DNA from: Acanthosepion esculentum
Taxonomy: Eukaryota; Mollusca; Cephalopoda; Sepiida; Sepiidae
NCBI GenBank assembly: GCA_964036315.1
Contig: OZ038508.1
Span: forward strand, 46,701,616 to 46,765,615
Reading direction: 5' to 3'
DNA: 64,000 nt
In this document: in pieces, positions 45,558 to 54,424 of the stretch
Numbering within the stretch: position 1 is the stretch's first letter
How the letters are laid out: every line of letters begins with the position of its first letter
Program-made: the position numbers and the translations under genes
The notes under the pieces: generated by a model
Seen by the model: the letters and a program-made list of their open reading frames with translations, nothing else
What the model was told of the DNA's origin: nothing
Database searches by the model: none

Positions 45558-45560
45558 TTA
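45300..45560. repeat. (TATC)n array and degenerate TATCTCGCT repeats
   Basis: TATCT-rich DNA with ATTTTATCTCGCT recurring near 45300, 45393 and 45455, then TCTA units 45490-45556. Confidence 0.8.
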
Positions 45561-45959
45561 AAATTCCTTTGAAATTATTATAAAAATCATATAAACATGA
45601 ATAAATCGGATTTAAAACGAATCATTTAGACGTGAAAAGAAAGACTGATTTAAAGTTTTAGGCAGTTTCAACATGTTTTGATAAAGTTACTGGATTTATT
45701 ATTAAAGAAATGCAGTCTGAAGTTATACAGATTAAACTAATATTAGCTTAAGACATCTGAAATCCAATAAAAACGTTTCTTCTTCATTCCATAATCTATG
45801 TTGAAACATGGTTAATAGAGAAGATCTAAACATGATGAAAAACAGAAAAACAAGAAAACTAATGAGTGAGGCAATATCTACATTTTAGACATAAAAACCA
45901 CGATTAAGTTTGCTCTTGAAAATATAAATAAGTTTTGAACTAGATTCAAAGTAAACAGC

Positions 45960-46735
45960 TTGAAGAAATTACCTGCTCGAAGTGGACGTAAACTAAAACG
46001 AGTCATAGCGAAGCATCAGACTTCGAACAGTGCTTATATCTTTGGACAGGTTGTAAATGAAGGAGGCAAGAAGGATAAAAGATGTAGAATAATTGGGATC
46101 TGTCAAGACATCTTGGCAAACATCTATCAGTTTGTCAAATAATGTAATGCGTTAAAACTGGGCCGAGATATGCAATAAAATTGACGTTTATAAATTAATT
46201 TCATCGACGAATCTTACGGGACACTCAATAGACTTGACGGATGGGCCAAAGGATGGATTCTATCCGATGTATATATACCTGTGAGTAAAAGAGCGCAGCA
46301 AGGTGGTGACAATATGATATCGCCTGGAATTGTCGATCAAACCATTATTGAAACATTCAATGTTCATGAAAGTGAACAGATTTAAGTATTGTGACATCTT
46401 GGACAAGACTTTCTTTGAATGGTACAAGTCCCAGCTCCAGAGTTTCAAAGTGAAATGTGTATTGGTGCTCAACGGTGTATCTGATGTATCTAAGATTAAC
46501 AGTAAAAAGTTTATCTGAGAGAAGATAACGGAATTGCCAGTAGAAGATCCCGATCTGAACATGATAGAAAAATCTATGGTCAGAGGTGAAGATTCAATTA
46601 TATGAAGGTGGCAAGCAATATGAAAGTAAGGCAGCCTTATGGAAAGCAAATAAAATCACCATATCAGAATTTTAACCTCGTGAAGTATACAAATTTAAAC
46701 AGGTCATTGGATAATAGATTGCTATTTGTTACTTA
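45960..46735 (+). pseudogene. Tc1/mariner transposase relic
   Basis: Frames read LPARSGRKLKRVIAKHQTSN, then DESYGTLNRLDGWAKGWILS (first catalytic D region), RRAQQGGDNMISPGIVDQTI-like sequence (QQGGG.M.W.G type), CDILDKTFFEWYKSQLQSFK, and VEDPDLNMIEKSM (decayed SPDLNPIENLW). The C-terminal end matches MDNRLL. Multiple stops. No TIRs found; a piggyBac-type MITE abuts its end. Confidence 0.75.
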
Positions 46736-46755
46736 GAAAAATGACACCATATTAA

Positions 46756-47197
46756 CCCTTCGAGCCCTGATCACCGCTTTACCGGTGGTAGAGAAAAATG
46801 ATGTAATATCCAGCCACCGGCTGAACAGTGGTAGAGAAAAATGACTTAATGCTCAGCCACCCGTTGAACGGTGGGTAAACACTTGTGCCTTGTTTTGCTA
46901 CTTGTTGTCTCAGTTTGATGAGCTAATCACAAAAGCCGTAATATTCTGATGTCATCGAAAGTTATAACATCATGTCCGCATCTTCTCATTGTGTTTTGTG
47001 CATGCGTTTTGGATAAAGAAGATCGTTTTTACCATGAGGTGTGCAGAGTTTCAACCTTCACCGTCAGAGAAGCAAACAGGAAGTTATAATTTTGTAACTA
47101 TTTTTATATCTACCGTAAAACATTACACGTCAGTTATTTGCGATTTTTGATTCAGGAGCTCAGGGAGAAGGGTTAGAATTGTGCAGGGCTCAAAGGG
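46756..47197. mobile_element. piggyBac-type MITE with TTAA target duplication
   Basis: TTAA flanks both ends (46752-46755 and 47198-47201). The terminal inverted repeats are CCCTTCGAGCCCTG (left) and CCCTTTGAGCCCTG (right, inverted), one mismatch in 14. A second inverted CAGGGAGAAGGG word lies just inside the right end. Near the left end a ~50-bp unit with GGTGGTAGAGAAAAATGA recurs. 442 bp, no frame, so it relies on another element's transposase. Confidence 0.88.
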
Positions 47198-47201
47198 TTA
47201 A

Positions 47202-47586
47202 GATATAATTTTTTCAATGACTTTGATATGTTCGTTATTTGTTTTGTTATAGGTCTAGATCAAATGCCGATTATTTTATTAACTTGTTATTGAGGTGAAA
47301 AGAGATTTTATGGTTTTGCATAATAAATTTATACAGTTTTTAAAATAACTCTAATAATTTTAATACATGTTGAAGCTACCAAAAAATTAACTCAAGCTTT
47401 GACCTGTGATTTAAATTAATCGTTAAAAATTTATGAAGAATTGTTCAAATGAAATTCAAGTTGTTGGGGTTTACGTGACTTGCATAATAACTTCAGACAG
47501 ATTTTATGTATATATAAATATGCTCATATCTATTTAATTCTATTTTATCATATATAGTCTAACACCTTCTCGCTTTCTCTCTCTCG

Positions 47587-47588
<2 letters not shown>
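47202..47588. other. AT-rich unannotated stretch
   Basis: No feature recognised. Confidence 0.3.
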
Positions 47589-47619
<31 letters not shown>

Positions 47620-47755
47620 TATATATAATTATTTATTCGAAAATTATGATATATATATGTTATAAAATCACTACAATAATAGCCATTTAGTTTTAACATT
47701 TATGGTATACACACACACACACACACACACACACAAGAAAACGAAACAGAAGAAT

Positions 47756-47806
<51 letters not shown>
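47589..47806. repeat. (TA)n/(CA)n microsatellites
   Basis: TA tract 47589-47620, CA runs 47707-47734 and 47755-47778, TA to 47806. Confidence 0.95.
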
Positions 47807-47809
<3 letters not shown>

Positions 47810-48560
47810 TTATCTTATTCGTTTTCTTGTAGATGTCATATATGTTTTCTATCTTTTTTTATCATAAGCTCGTGTTTTTGGCATTGCAAATTAGCAGGCG
47901 CAGCCCATTTTCTCCAGATTTCGCTCACAGAAATTCTTTTTTAATTTATATTTCTGCATATTCTACTCGTAATACTGTCACCTCCACGAAGAATTTAACT
48001 CCTTATATAACTATTTCCTTTCAGCAAAGTCATTCTTATCTCACTTCTACTCTCGAGAGACGTTGTCAATTCATACCCGACAAAATCAATATGGCGTCTT
48101 AACCTGAAAGACAAAACGGTCCATAGTTTAGACCTTGCAACCTCTTCTGCAATAACCCACGTTAAAGTTTGAAATCACATATTTCTTAACTCGGAAATCG
48201 TTCATCTTGTTTCCCAGTGAGGGCGATTGATTCGTGAAATTTTGCTAATATTATCGCTGGCTTCAGTGGCGTGGATAGCGTACAGAAATATAGAATTATT
48301 CAAAGGGTCAAGCAGATAAGATTCTAGCACTGGAATGATATCAGCCACTGCCAGTTTGAAGACGCCAAACGCTGAGGATTATAGAACTTAGTACGCCGCT
48401 GCGTGTGGTCTCCTTATTTATTTGAAGATTGAGGTTTCAATTTAGTCTCCGGCATGAGAAAGGTCATGAAAAGAACGATAACTTTTACTGATTCGGTAAG
48501 ATCGGCAGTCTCTAAACGCCTAATGAGGTAAATAGCGCGGATCTGAATTTAATGCACATC
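47807..48560. other. Unannotated stretch
   Basis: The frame 47833-48102 has no recognised motif. 48200-48560 is of more balanced composition than most of the window but shows no coding pattern I can name. Confidence 0.3.
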
Positions 48561-48564
48561 AAAA

Positions 48565-48566
<2 letters not shown>

Positions 48567-48599
<33 letters not shown>

Positions 48600-48916
48600 T
48601 ATATATATATATATATAATGTGTAGTGCAGTTCAATTTATATTACAATGAATCATTGATACGAAAAGTAAATTAGTAAAGTTGATAGTATAAAATGAAGA
48701 AATAACCTCGCTAACAAAATTTCTTTAAAATTATAAACTTAATTAGGTCTTCTTAAATTTATTAGGTCTTCTTAAATTTTATTAGGTCTTCTTAAACTTA
48801 TTAGGTTTTATTAAACTTTATTAGGTCTTCCTTAAATAAGGAAGACCTAATACATTTTTAATTTTCATAACATTCATATTTTCATAACATTAACGTTTTG
48901 TATGAATGATTTTTTG

Positions 48917-48919
<3 letters not shown>
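48567..48919. repeat. Foldback family F4, copy 1, with AATTAGGTCTTC repeats
   Basis: After CA/TA tracts (48567-48618), the left arm reads CAATTTATATTACAATGAAT, CATTGATACGAAAAG and the right arm TGTATGAATGATTTTTTGTA before (TA)n. The centre has five copies of TTATTAGGTCTTCTTAAA-type units and then the inverted AAGGAAGACCTAATA. It relates to 49568-50126. Confidence 0.7.

Positions 48920-48974
<55 letters not shown>
48920..48974. repeat. (TA)n microsatellite
   Basis: TA tract between F4 copy 1 and the tandem hammerhead unit. Confidence 0.95.
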
Positions 48975-48976
<2 letters not shown>

Positions 48977-49140
48977 GCAAGACTCTTCGGTAAAGCGTTT
49001 CAAGTTCTCTCAGTCACAATGTGTTTATCTAAAAATAAATACGCTAAAATTCACCTTTATCCCTGCCGTTTGCCGAAGGCTTATTTGTAGAATCTCCGAC
49101 TATACAGCTTGCATCCGAACCTATCTAGAGGCAACCGGAC

Positions 49141-49194
49141 GTCTAGGCACACTGAGGAGCTGTAATACAGCGAAACAGTCTGTCTGTGGTTGAC
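49141..49194 (+). ncRNA. Hammerhead ribozyme 1 of the tandem unit
   Basis: Outer stem I GTC (49141-49143) with GAC (49192-49194); inner stem I GCACA with TGTGG (one mismatch); core CTGAGGA (49152-49158, N7 is G); stem II GCTGT-AAT-ACAGC (49159-49171); GAAA (49172-49175); short stem III ACA/TGT; cleavage C at 49184. All invariant core residues are present. Confidence 0.85.
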
Positions 49195-49376
49195 AATATA
49201 TAGGCTTCTGAAAAACTTATTTCGGTTGACCTCTTTGGGGGAGGAAGTGTGGGTTTGTAAACAATGATTATTACGGCTATTATAACAAGACTCTTCGGTA
49301 AAGCGAATCGAGTCCTTTCAGTCAGTGTGTGTTTATCTAAAAATAAATACGCTGAAATTCACCATCATCCCTTCTT

Positions 49377-49440
49377 TGCGCCGACGGCTTCGTGGTAGAA
49401 TCTCCGACTGACGCCAATTCAGCCGGGATCGATCCTAGCT
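49377..49440 (+). promoter_or_regulatory. tRNA-like internal pol III promoter
   Basis: GACGGCTTCGTGGTAGAATC (A-box position) and GCCGGGATCGATCC (B-box position) are separated by about 30 nt, in the right order and about 25-30 nt upstream of ribozyme 2. The same block precedes the ribozymes at 20155 and 44468. The cloverleaf is incomplete. Promoter function is inferred from the boxes. Confidence 0.6.
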
Positions 49441-49454
49441 AGAGGCAACCGGAC

Positions 49455-49506
49455 GTCTAGCCACACTGAGGAGCTGTGAGACAGCGAAACAGTCTGTCTC
49501 TGGATG

Positions 49507-49508
<2 letters not shown>
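49455..49508 (+). ncRNA. Hammerhead ribozyme 2 of the tandem unit
   Basis: Outer stem I GTC (49455-49457) with GAC (49506-49508); CCACA (49461-49465) with TCTGG (one mismatch); core CTGAGGA (49466-49472); stem II GCTGT-GAG-ACAGC (49473-49485); GAAA (49486-49489); stem III ACA/TGT; cleavage C at 49498. It closes the 314-nt unit; TA repeats start immediately afterwards. Confidence 0.87.

Positions 49509-49567
<59 letters not shown>
49509..49567. repeat. (TA)n microsatellite
   Basis: TA tract that extends the unit's own AATATATA 3' flank (compare 49194-49202, where it is unexpanded). Confidence 0.95.
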
Positions 49568-49569
<2 letters not shown>

Positions 49570-50121
49570 ATTATGTGGTGCGGGTTCAATTTACATTACG
49601 CGAATCATTCATACGAAAAGCAGATAATGAAGTTAATGATATAAATGGCAAGAAACACTCTCGCAAACAATTTTTAATAATAAAATACATTAACCTTGTA
49701 TCCGTTAATGAATGGTATTATCCTTGTTTATAAATTCCGGTTTTATCAGGTCTTTTTTTACTACTAGCTTAGCTTTCAATCCTTTCATACGATCATCTTT
49801 AGGTAGGGAAATTTATAAGTTTTTTACATCACATTTCTAAAAAAACACTTCTTTCGGATTACACTTTATCTTTCGATGTCCTGTTATTACCTGGATGTAA
49901 AAACTTACAAATTTCTCCACCTGAAGATGACTGTATGAAACGATTGAAAGCTAAGCAAGTAGTAAAAAAAAGACCTGATAAAACCGGAATTTATAAACAA
50001 GGATCATACCATTCATTAACGGACACGAGGTTGATGTATTTTATTATTAAAAATTGTTTGCGAGAGTGATTCTTGCCATATCATTAACTTCATTATCTGT
50101 TTTTCGTATGATTGATTTGCG

Positions 50122-50126
<5 letters not shown>
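49568..50126. repeat. Foldback family F4, copy 2 (about 560 bp)
   Basis: The left arm (49568-49790) and right arm (49915-50126) are inverted, about 90% alike. They share CATTACGCGAATCATTCATA, AGTTAATGATAT, TCTCGCAAACAATTTTTAAT, ATTCCGGTTTTATCAGG and GCTTAGCTTTCAATC. Near the centre the right arm reads CCTGAAGATGACTGTATGAA then ACGATTG. The left arm has a decayed equivalent on the minus strand. Outward CTGAAGA...GAAAC words again, without a good stem II. TA tracts on both sides. Confidence 0.8.

Positions 50127-50168
<42 letters not shown>
50127..50168. repeat. (TA)n microsatellite
   Basis: Right flank of the F4 copy. Confidence 0.95.
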
Positions 50169-50169
<1 letters not shown>

Positions 50170-50171
<2 letters not shown>

Positions 50172-50445
50172 CATATCTTCCGTGCAAGGCAGTAAAGCTG
50201 CTAATGTACAAGGAGTTACCGAGTGTTGAAGAACAAGAAGGGAGACGTTAAAGAGTGAAAAGAATGGAAGAGAAATCAAGTGAGTAGATTTGCAGATCAA
50301 AATTGACTGGGAATTATGCAGGTCGAAGAGAGTTCCACAAACGAAAAGAGCGTAAAAAGAAACTGTTAGCATAGAACTTACGATGGCAGCTATCCAATGC
50401 ATCTGTGAATCGAGAAAAAACCTTTTCGCCAATCTATTACTACGC
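50170..50445 (-). pseudogene. LINE ORF2 C-terminus/3' UTR fragment
   Basis: Contains TGTTAGCATAGAACTTACGA, GAGAGTTCCACAAACGAAAA and GAGTTACCGAGTGTTGAAGA, shared with 62760-63200. On the minus strand this encodes the SKFYAN.FF..R..WNSL end of the LINE family; the frame is broken after a few dozen codons. Confidence 0.6.
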
Positions 50446-50900
<455 letters not shown>

Positions 50901-51258
50901 CAGGGTGTCCATAAAATTCGTGTGCACTTTAAAAAAAATTATTTGTATTTGCGATGGAAATAATTTGTAAAAAATGTTATAAAGTTTAATGGACCTAGTT
51001 TTACGTATAGCTAAAATAACTAAAGCGTTTTCAGGCATTACTGTACATCAGTTGGCAAAGGTCTTTCATGAACTGCAAAATCATATTACCCTTTGTATTG
51101 CTAATGATGGAGGATATGTGAAAACATAAATAAAATTTCAATAAAACCTTAAAAAATATAGATTTACTTTTTTCTAATCCTTTTTACACATTATTTCAAT
51201 CGCAAATACAAATAAATTAATACATTTTTAAAGTGCACACGAAATTATACATAATATG
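50901..51258 (+). mobile_element. mariner deletion derivative
   Basis: The left end CAGGGTGTCCATAAAATTCG (preceded by TA) and the right end with inverted TTTAAAGTGCACACGAAATT share the GTGTGCACTTTAAA core. Inside, 51050-51128 reads HQLAKVFHELQNHITLCIAN then DGGYVKT and a stop, the C-terminal end of a mariner transposase. The rest of the gene is deleted. The outermost right TIR has decayed. Confidence 0.8.
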
Positions 51259-51352
51259 CCACGTCGATAGAACGACTCGGAGTTTCAGGTAACTAATCAA
51301 TCTTCAGGTGGTGTATAATAAATGACCATTATCCCATTCATATTTAGCGTAT

Positions 51353-51358
<6 letters not shown>

Positions 51359-51436
<78 letters not shown>
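51359..51436. repeat. (TA)n microsatellite
   Basis: Pure TA tract. Confidence 0.95.
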
Positions 51437-51598
51437 GTGTATGTGTACATATATATATATATAAATAAAAGTGACTACACTTATTTCGAGAAACCTTCGG
51501 TTTCTTGATATGCAAAAAATACAATCAATATCGAAGCAAAAATATGTATAAAAAAAGAGCCGAGAATATGAACGCCCGTCGAAAACAATCGAAACTAT

Positions 51599-52016
51599 CT
51601 TTAAGACGATGGATTAGTAAAGTAATATTCTGATTTTTGTATTTAACGTCTAATCTACGCATAATCCTTTCATATGGAAAATAAGATGTCATAGAATGTA
51701 TGTTTTAGATGGAAGAAATGCTGCAAATATTCACTAGATATTCGTGAATGTTTATGACAATGCTGCACTTGGTTTAAAATCTTTAAGACGATGGTTTAGT
51801 AAAGTAATATTCTGATTTTTGTATTTAACGTCTAATCTACGCATAATCCTTTCATATGGAAAATAAGATGTCATAGAATGTATGTTTTAGATAGAAGAAA
51901 TGCTGCAAATATTCAATAGATATTCGTGAATGTTTATGACAATGCTGCACTTGATTTAAAATCTTTAAGACGATGGTTTAGTAAAGTAATATTCTGATTT
52001 TTGTATTTGACGTCTC
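51599..52016. repeat. 182-bp tandem repeat, 2.3 copies
   Basis: CTTTAAGACGATGG starts at 51599, 51781 and 51963, an exact 182-bp step. The first two units differ at only a few positions. The third stops after about 50 bp. Non-coding. Confidence 0.95.
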
Positions 52017-52074
52017 TTCAACAATAGGTTGCTATATCGTGTCCGAAATGTTTATAAATTTTGTTTACATAGAT

Positions 52075-52624
52075 CGGCTCCCTGTACCGCTCCAGTAAGT
52101 ACCTGAGTCTTCACGCTATCCTCTAACTTTATACAAACCAGATCATGATGAATATAGAGCATTTTTCTCATAAGTCGGCAGGGGCTAGCCAGTCCTTACT
52201 TTCCAGTTTTGATATAGTTCAAAAGCTTCTCCGTGTTCTTTTTGGGAAAGAATTATTTTCTACCCTCCAACCTCTCACTCCCACAGGCGGGATGTGACGA
52301 GCCTCTCACTGCTCTATTGCTACTTCCATAGAAAGTGCTCGGACGAACTACTTTCCTTAGTTCCGCCATGCCGCTTATATTTTAGCAAATCACCGACATT
52401 CCGTCCGGATTCCATTGTGGAGAAGTAAGTTCCACACGAACAGATTCTTCTAGTGAATCTCTGCTCTGTGGAACAGATTTCTAAGAGGATGTTTCCCCGA
52501 TCACCACAATCTTAACCTGTACAAGTCTAGAGTGAACCGTGGTATTCCTCTTCTATTGATATAAGCTTAACGTAACTCTCTACCACGACCAGCCCCCGGG
52601 CTTTGTACAGGGTGAACCTTATTG

Positions 52625-52625
<1 letters not shown>
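52075..52625 (+). pseudogene. LINE ORF2 C-terminus and 3' UTR
   Basis: Landmarks in order are CTGTACCGCTCCAGTAAG, TCCAGTTTTGATATAGTTCA (LD.VQKR-type), a SHRRDV-equivalent CCCACAGGCGGGATGTGACG, TACTTCCATAG (YRYFH), CTCTGCTCTGTGGAACAGAT (LW), then CGACCAGCCCCCGGGCTTTG (3' UTR). Many indels. It ends at a TA tract. Confidence 0.65.
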
Positions 52626-52626
<1 letters not shown>

Positions 52627-52712
<86 letters not shown>

Positions 52713-52715
52713 ATA
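52627..52715. repeat. (TA)n/(TGTA)n microsatellite
   Basis: TA to 52689 and TGTA units to about 52712. Confidence 0.95.
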
Positions 52716-52841
52716 AATAAATAAACATAAATAGAGAGGAAAGAGAAACTGACTTTAATGACAGGCCCTGCGGTGGCAGTTATTATTGTTTGTTACAAAA
52801 AATATCTTATACTATATGCTCCTCGATATTCGTTCCCAATC

Positions 52842-52842
<1 letters not shown>

Positions 52843-52886
<44 letters not shown>
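52843..52886. repeat. (TA)n microsatellite
   Basis: TA tract at the 3' side (minus strand) of the second hammerhead family. Confidence 0.95.
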
Positions 52887-52889
<3 letters not shown>

Positions 52890-53130
52890 CAGAAATTGTA
52901 AGGCGGATTTGATAATTATAATTAAGTAATTCATTGAGTCTGAAAGAAACCTCAACAGAATGCAGAAAGCACTGGACGGCCGTTTCGTCCTATATTTGGG
53001 ACTCATCAGCAGTGCGCATCCACTACCGAAATAGAAATCAGACATTGTAAAGATATTGGTTGATGTGAAGACAACATCGCCAATTGCAAAAAACGCATAA
53101 CGAAGATCACAGACCTGAAACAAATAAAAT
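52887..53130 (-). repeat. Second hammerhead-bearing repeat (single copy)
   Basis: On the minus strand: GCGTTTTTTGCAATTGGCGA, TATTTCGGTAGTGG, the ribozyme (52959-53020), then TGAGGTTTCTTTCAGACTC, CCGCCTTACAATTTCTGTC and (TA)n. No tRNA-like boxes or coding frame recognised. The layout ribozyme, ~75 bp, (TA)n resembles family C and the retrozyme units. Confidence 0.7.
52959..53020 (-). ncRNA. Hammerhead ribozyme, canonical core
   Basis: On the minus strand: outer stem I GATGC (53016-53020) with GCATT (52959-52963) across a TTTCT bulge; inner stem I GCACTG with CAGTGC, 6 perfect pairs (53010-53015 / 52969-52974); core CTGATGA; stem II GTCC-CAAATATA-GGAC; GAAA; a very short stem III ACG/CGT; cleavage triplet GTC. 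Every consensus position is met. The short stem III is like that of hammerheads in Penelope-like elements, which are thought to work best as dimers. Confidence 0.9.
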
Positions 53131-53399
53131 AATTTCTAACATTGGCGAGATAAGAAGCAAATTGGCTTAAATCTGTCTGAAGAAGAGATTTGTATGAAAA
53201 TCAAAAGTGAGATGAATCAGAAAAGACGACTGATTCGGCAAAAGAAGTTGAAAAGCTTCTATGAGAATTTGAACAAAAAGAAATCATGTAATTCTAGAAA
53301 CATTGTCCAAAATATGCCGATCCTCTCTCCCTCTCTCTATCTCTCTCTCTCTATATATATCTCTCTGTCTGTCTCTCTCTCTCTCTATTTATCTACAAC

Positions 53400-54175
53400 G
53401 TGCTGACCCTTGTAGCTCTTAATATATTTCGTCTTTTTCTTATTTCTCCTAAACCCTGACCCGGCATCCGTTTGCTCACACTCATTATATCAGGCGCTAA
53501 TTTCCTGTGTCCCTTTTGCCTTCATTCTGTCTTGTGACTATCAGATTTGCCAAGCCCTTCTTCCTAATTAGGTGTCCTCGAAACCTCAACTGTCTCTTCC
53601 TGATATTATGTATAAATTTCCTTTTTGTTTCCATTTTCTCTAAAACATCTCCGCTGCTCACGTGTTCAGTTTATAGTATCCTCAGAATAATTCTGTAGAA
53701 CCAAGTTTCTGTTGCTTCAAGTCACTTCTTCATCTTTGAGGAGACTGCTCAGCACTCACTTCTGTACAGGAGGGCAGATATCATGCCACAGTTCAGTTGT
53801 CTTTCATTTTTTTCTCACGAAGTTTTTTTTTTTTTTCTATACCTTAGTATTCTGTTTAGATCTTCTAATGCATCTTTGGCTATCCCAATACGCCTTCGGA
53901 TTTCAGTGTCAAACTCTCCGTCCTCTCTTAAGAAAATTCGCGGATACTTAAATTTCGGCACTTGTATATTTGTGGTATCTCCGATTTGCAATTCACCGTT
54001 TTAGGCTCATCATTTTGCTAACAACTATACATTCTATCATGTTGCAGTTGACATTTAGTCCTTTCTTTTGTCTCTCCTTTACTACCTTCTGTAGGAGTTT
54101 TTGTACTTTTCTTTCCGTGTCTCTGCTATCAAAACGGTGCCATCTGCATATCTTATGTTGTTAAGATCTTGGCCA
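53400..54175 (-). pseudogene. LINE RT palm to C-terminus relic
   Basis: Minus-strand frames read DLNNIRYADGTVLIAETRKE (YADD changed to YADG, 54139-54150), GDTTNIQVPKFKYPRIFLRE, DGEFDTEIRRRIGIAKDALE, KKRLEA-type KK*LEATETWFYRIILRIL, TEHVSSGDVLEKMETKRKFI and HNIRKRQLRFRGHLIRKKGL. This is the full expected order after the RT active site. Stops and frameshifts are frequent. Same LINE type as 29560-30240. Confidence 0.85.
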
Positions 54176-54424
54176 TCAATGGGATAAGTTCGTTAGAGAC
54201 AAAGAAAAAGGAGCTGAACAATCAAGCCTCCTTGATAGCAATGAATGTGGTGGAATCTCCTAACAGAGTAAAAGGAGGCCTGTGATGCTGTAGATGTAAA
54301 TCTACAGAAGGATGCTGAGAATAACATGAATGAACCATGTGACGAAAGAGGGAATTTTAAAGAAAATTTAAACAATTCGGTTATCATAATAAAAATAAAA
54401 AATTAAAAAAAATAGATCTATATC

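Larger units (their letters stand above)
48975..49508 (+). repeat. Tandem hammerhead retrozyme-like element (1.7 units)
   Basis: A partial unit (48975-49140) leads to ribozyme 1. A full unit (49185-49498) leads to ribozyme 2. Each unit has AAGACTCTTCGGTAAAGCG, GTTTATCTAAAAATAAATAC, a tRNA-like block and then the ribozyme. Predicted cleavage sites are after 49184 and 49498, so the released RNA would be 314 nt. Before ribozyme 2 the tRNA-like block is well kept (A box GACGGCTTCGTGGTAGAATC; B box GGGATCGATCC), consistent with pol III transcription. No coding frame. TA tracts on both sides. Confidence 0.85.
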
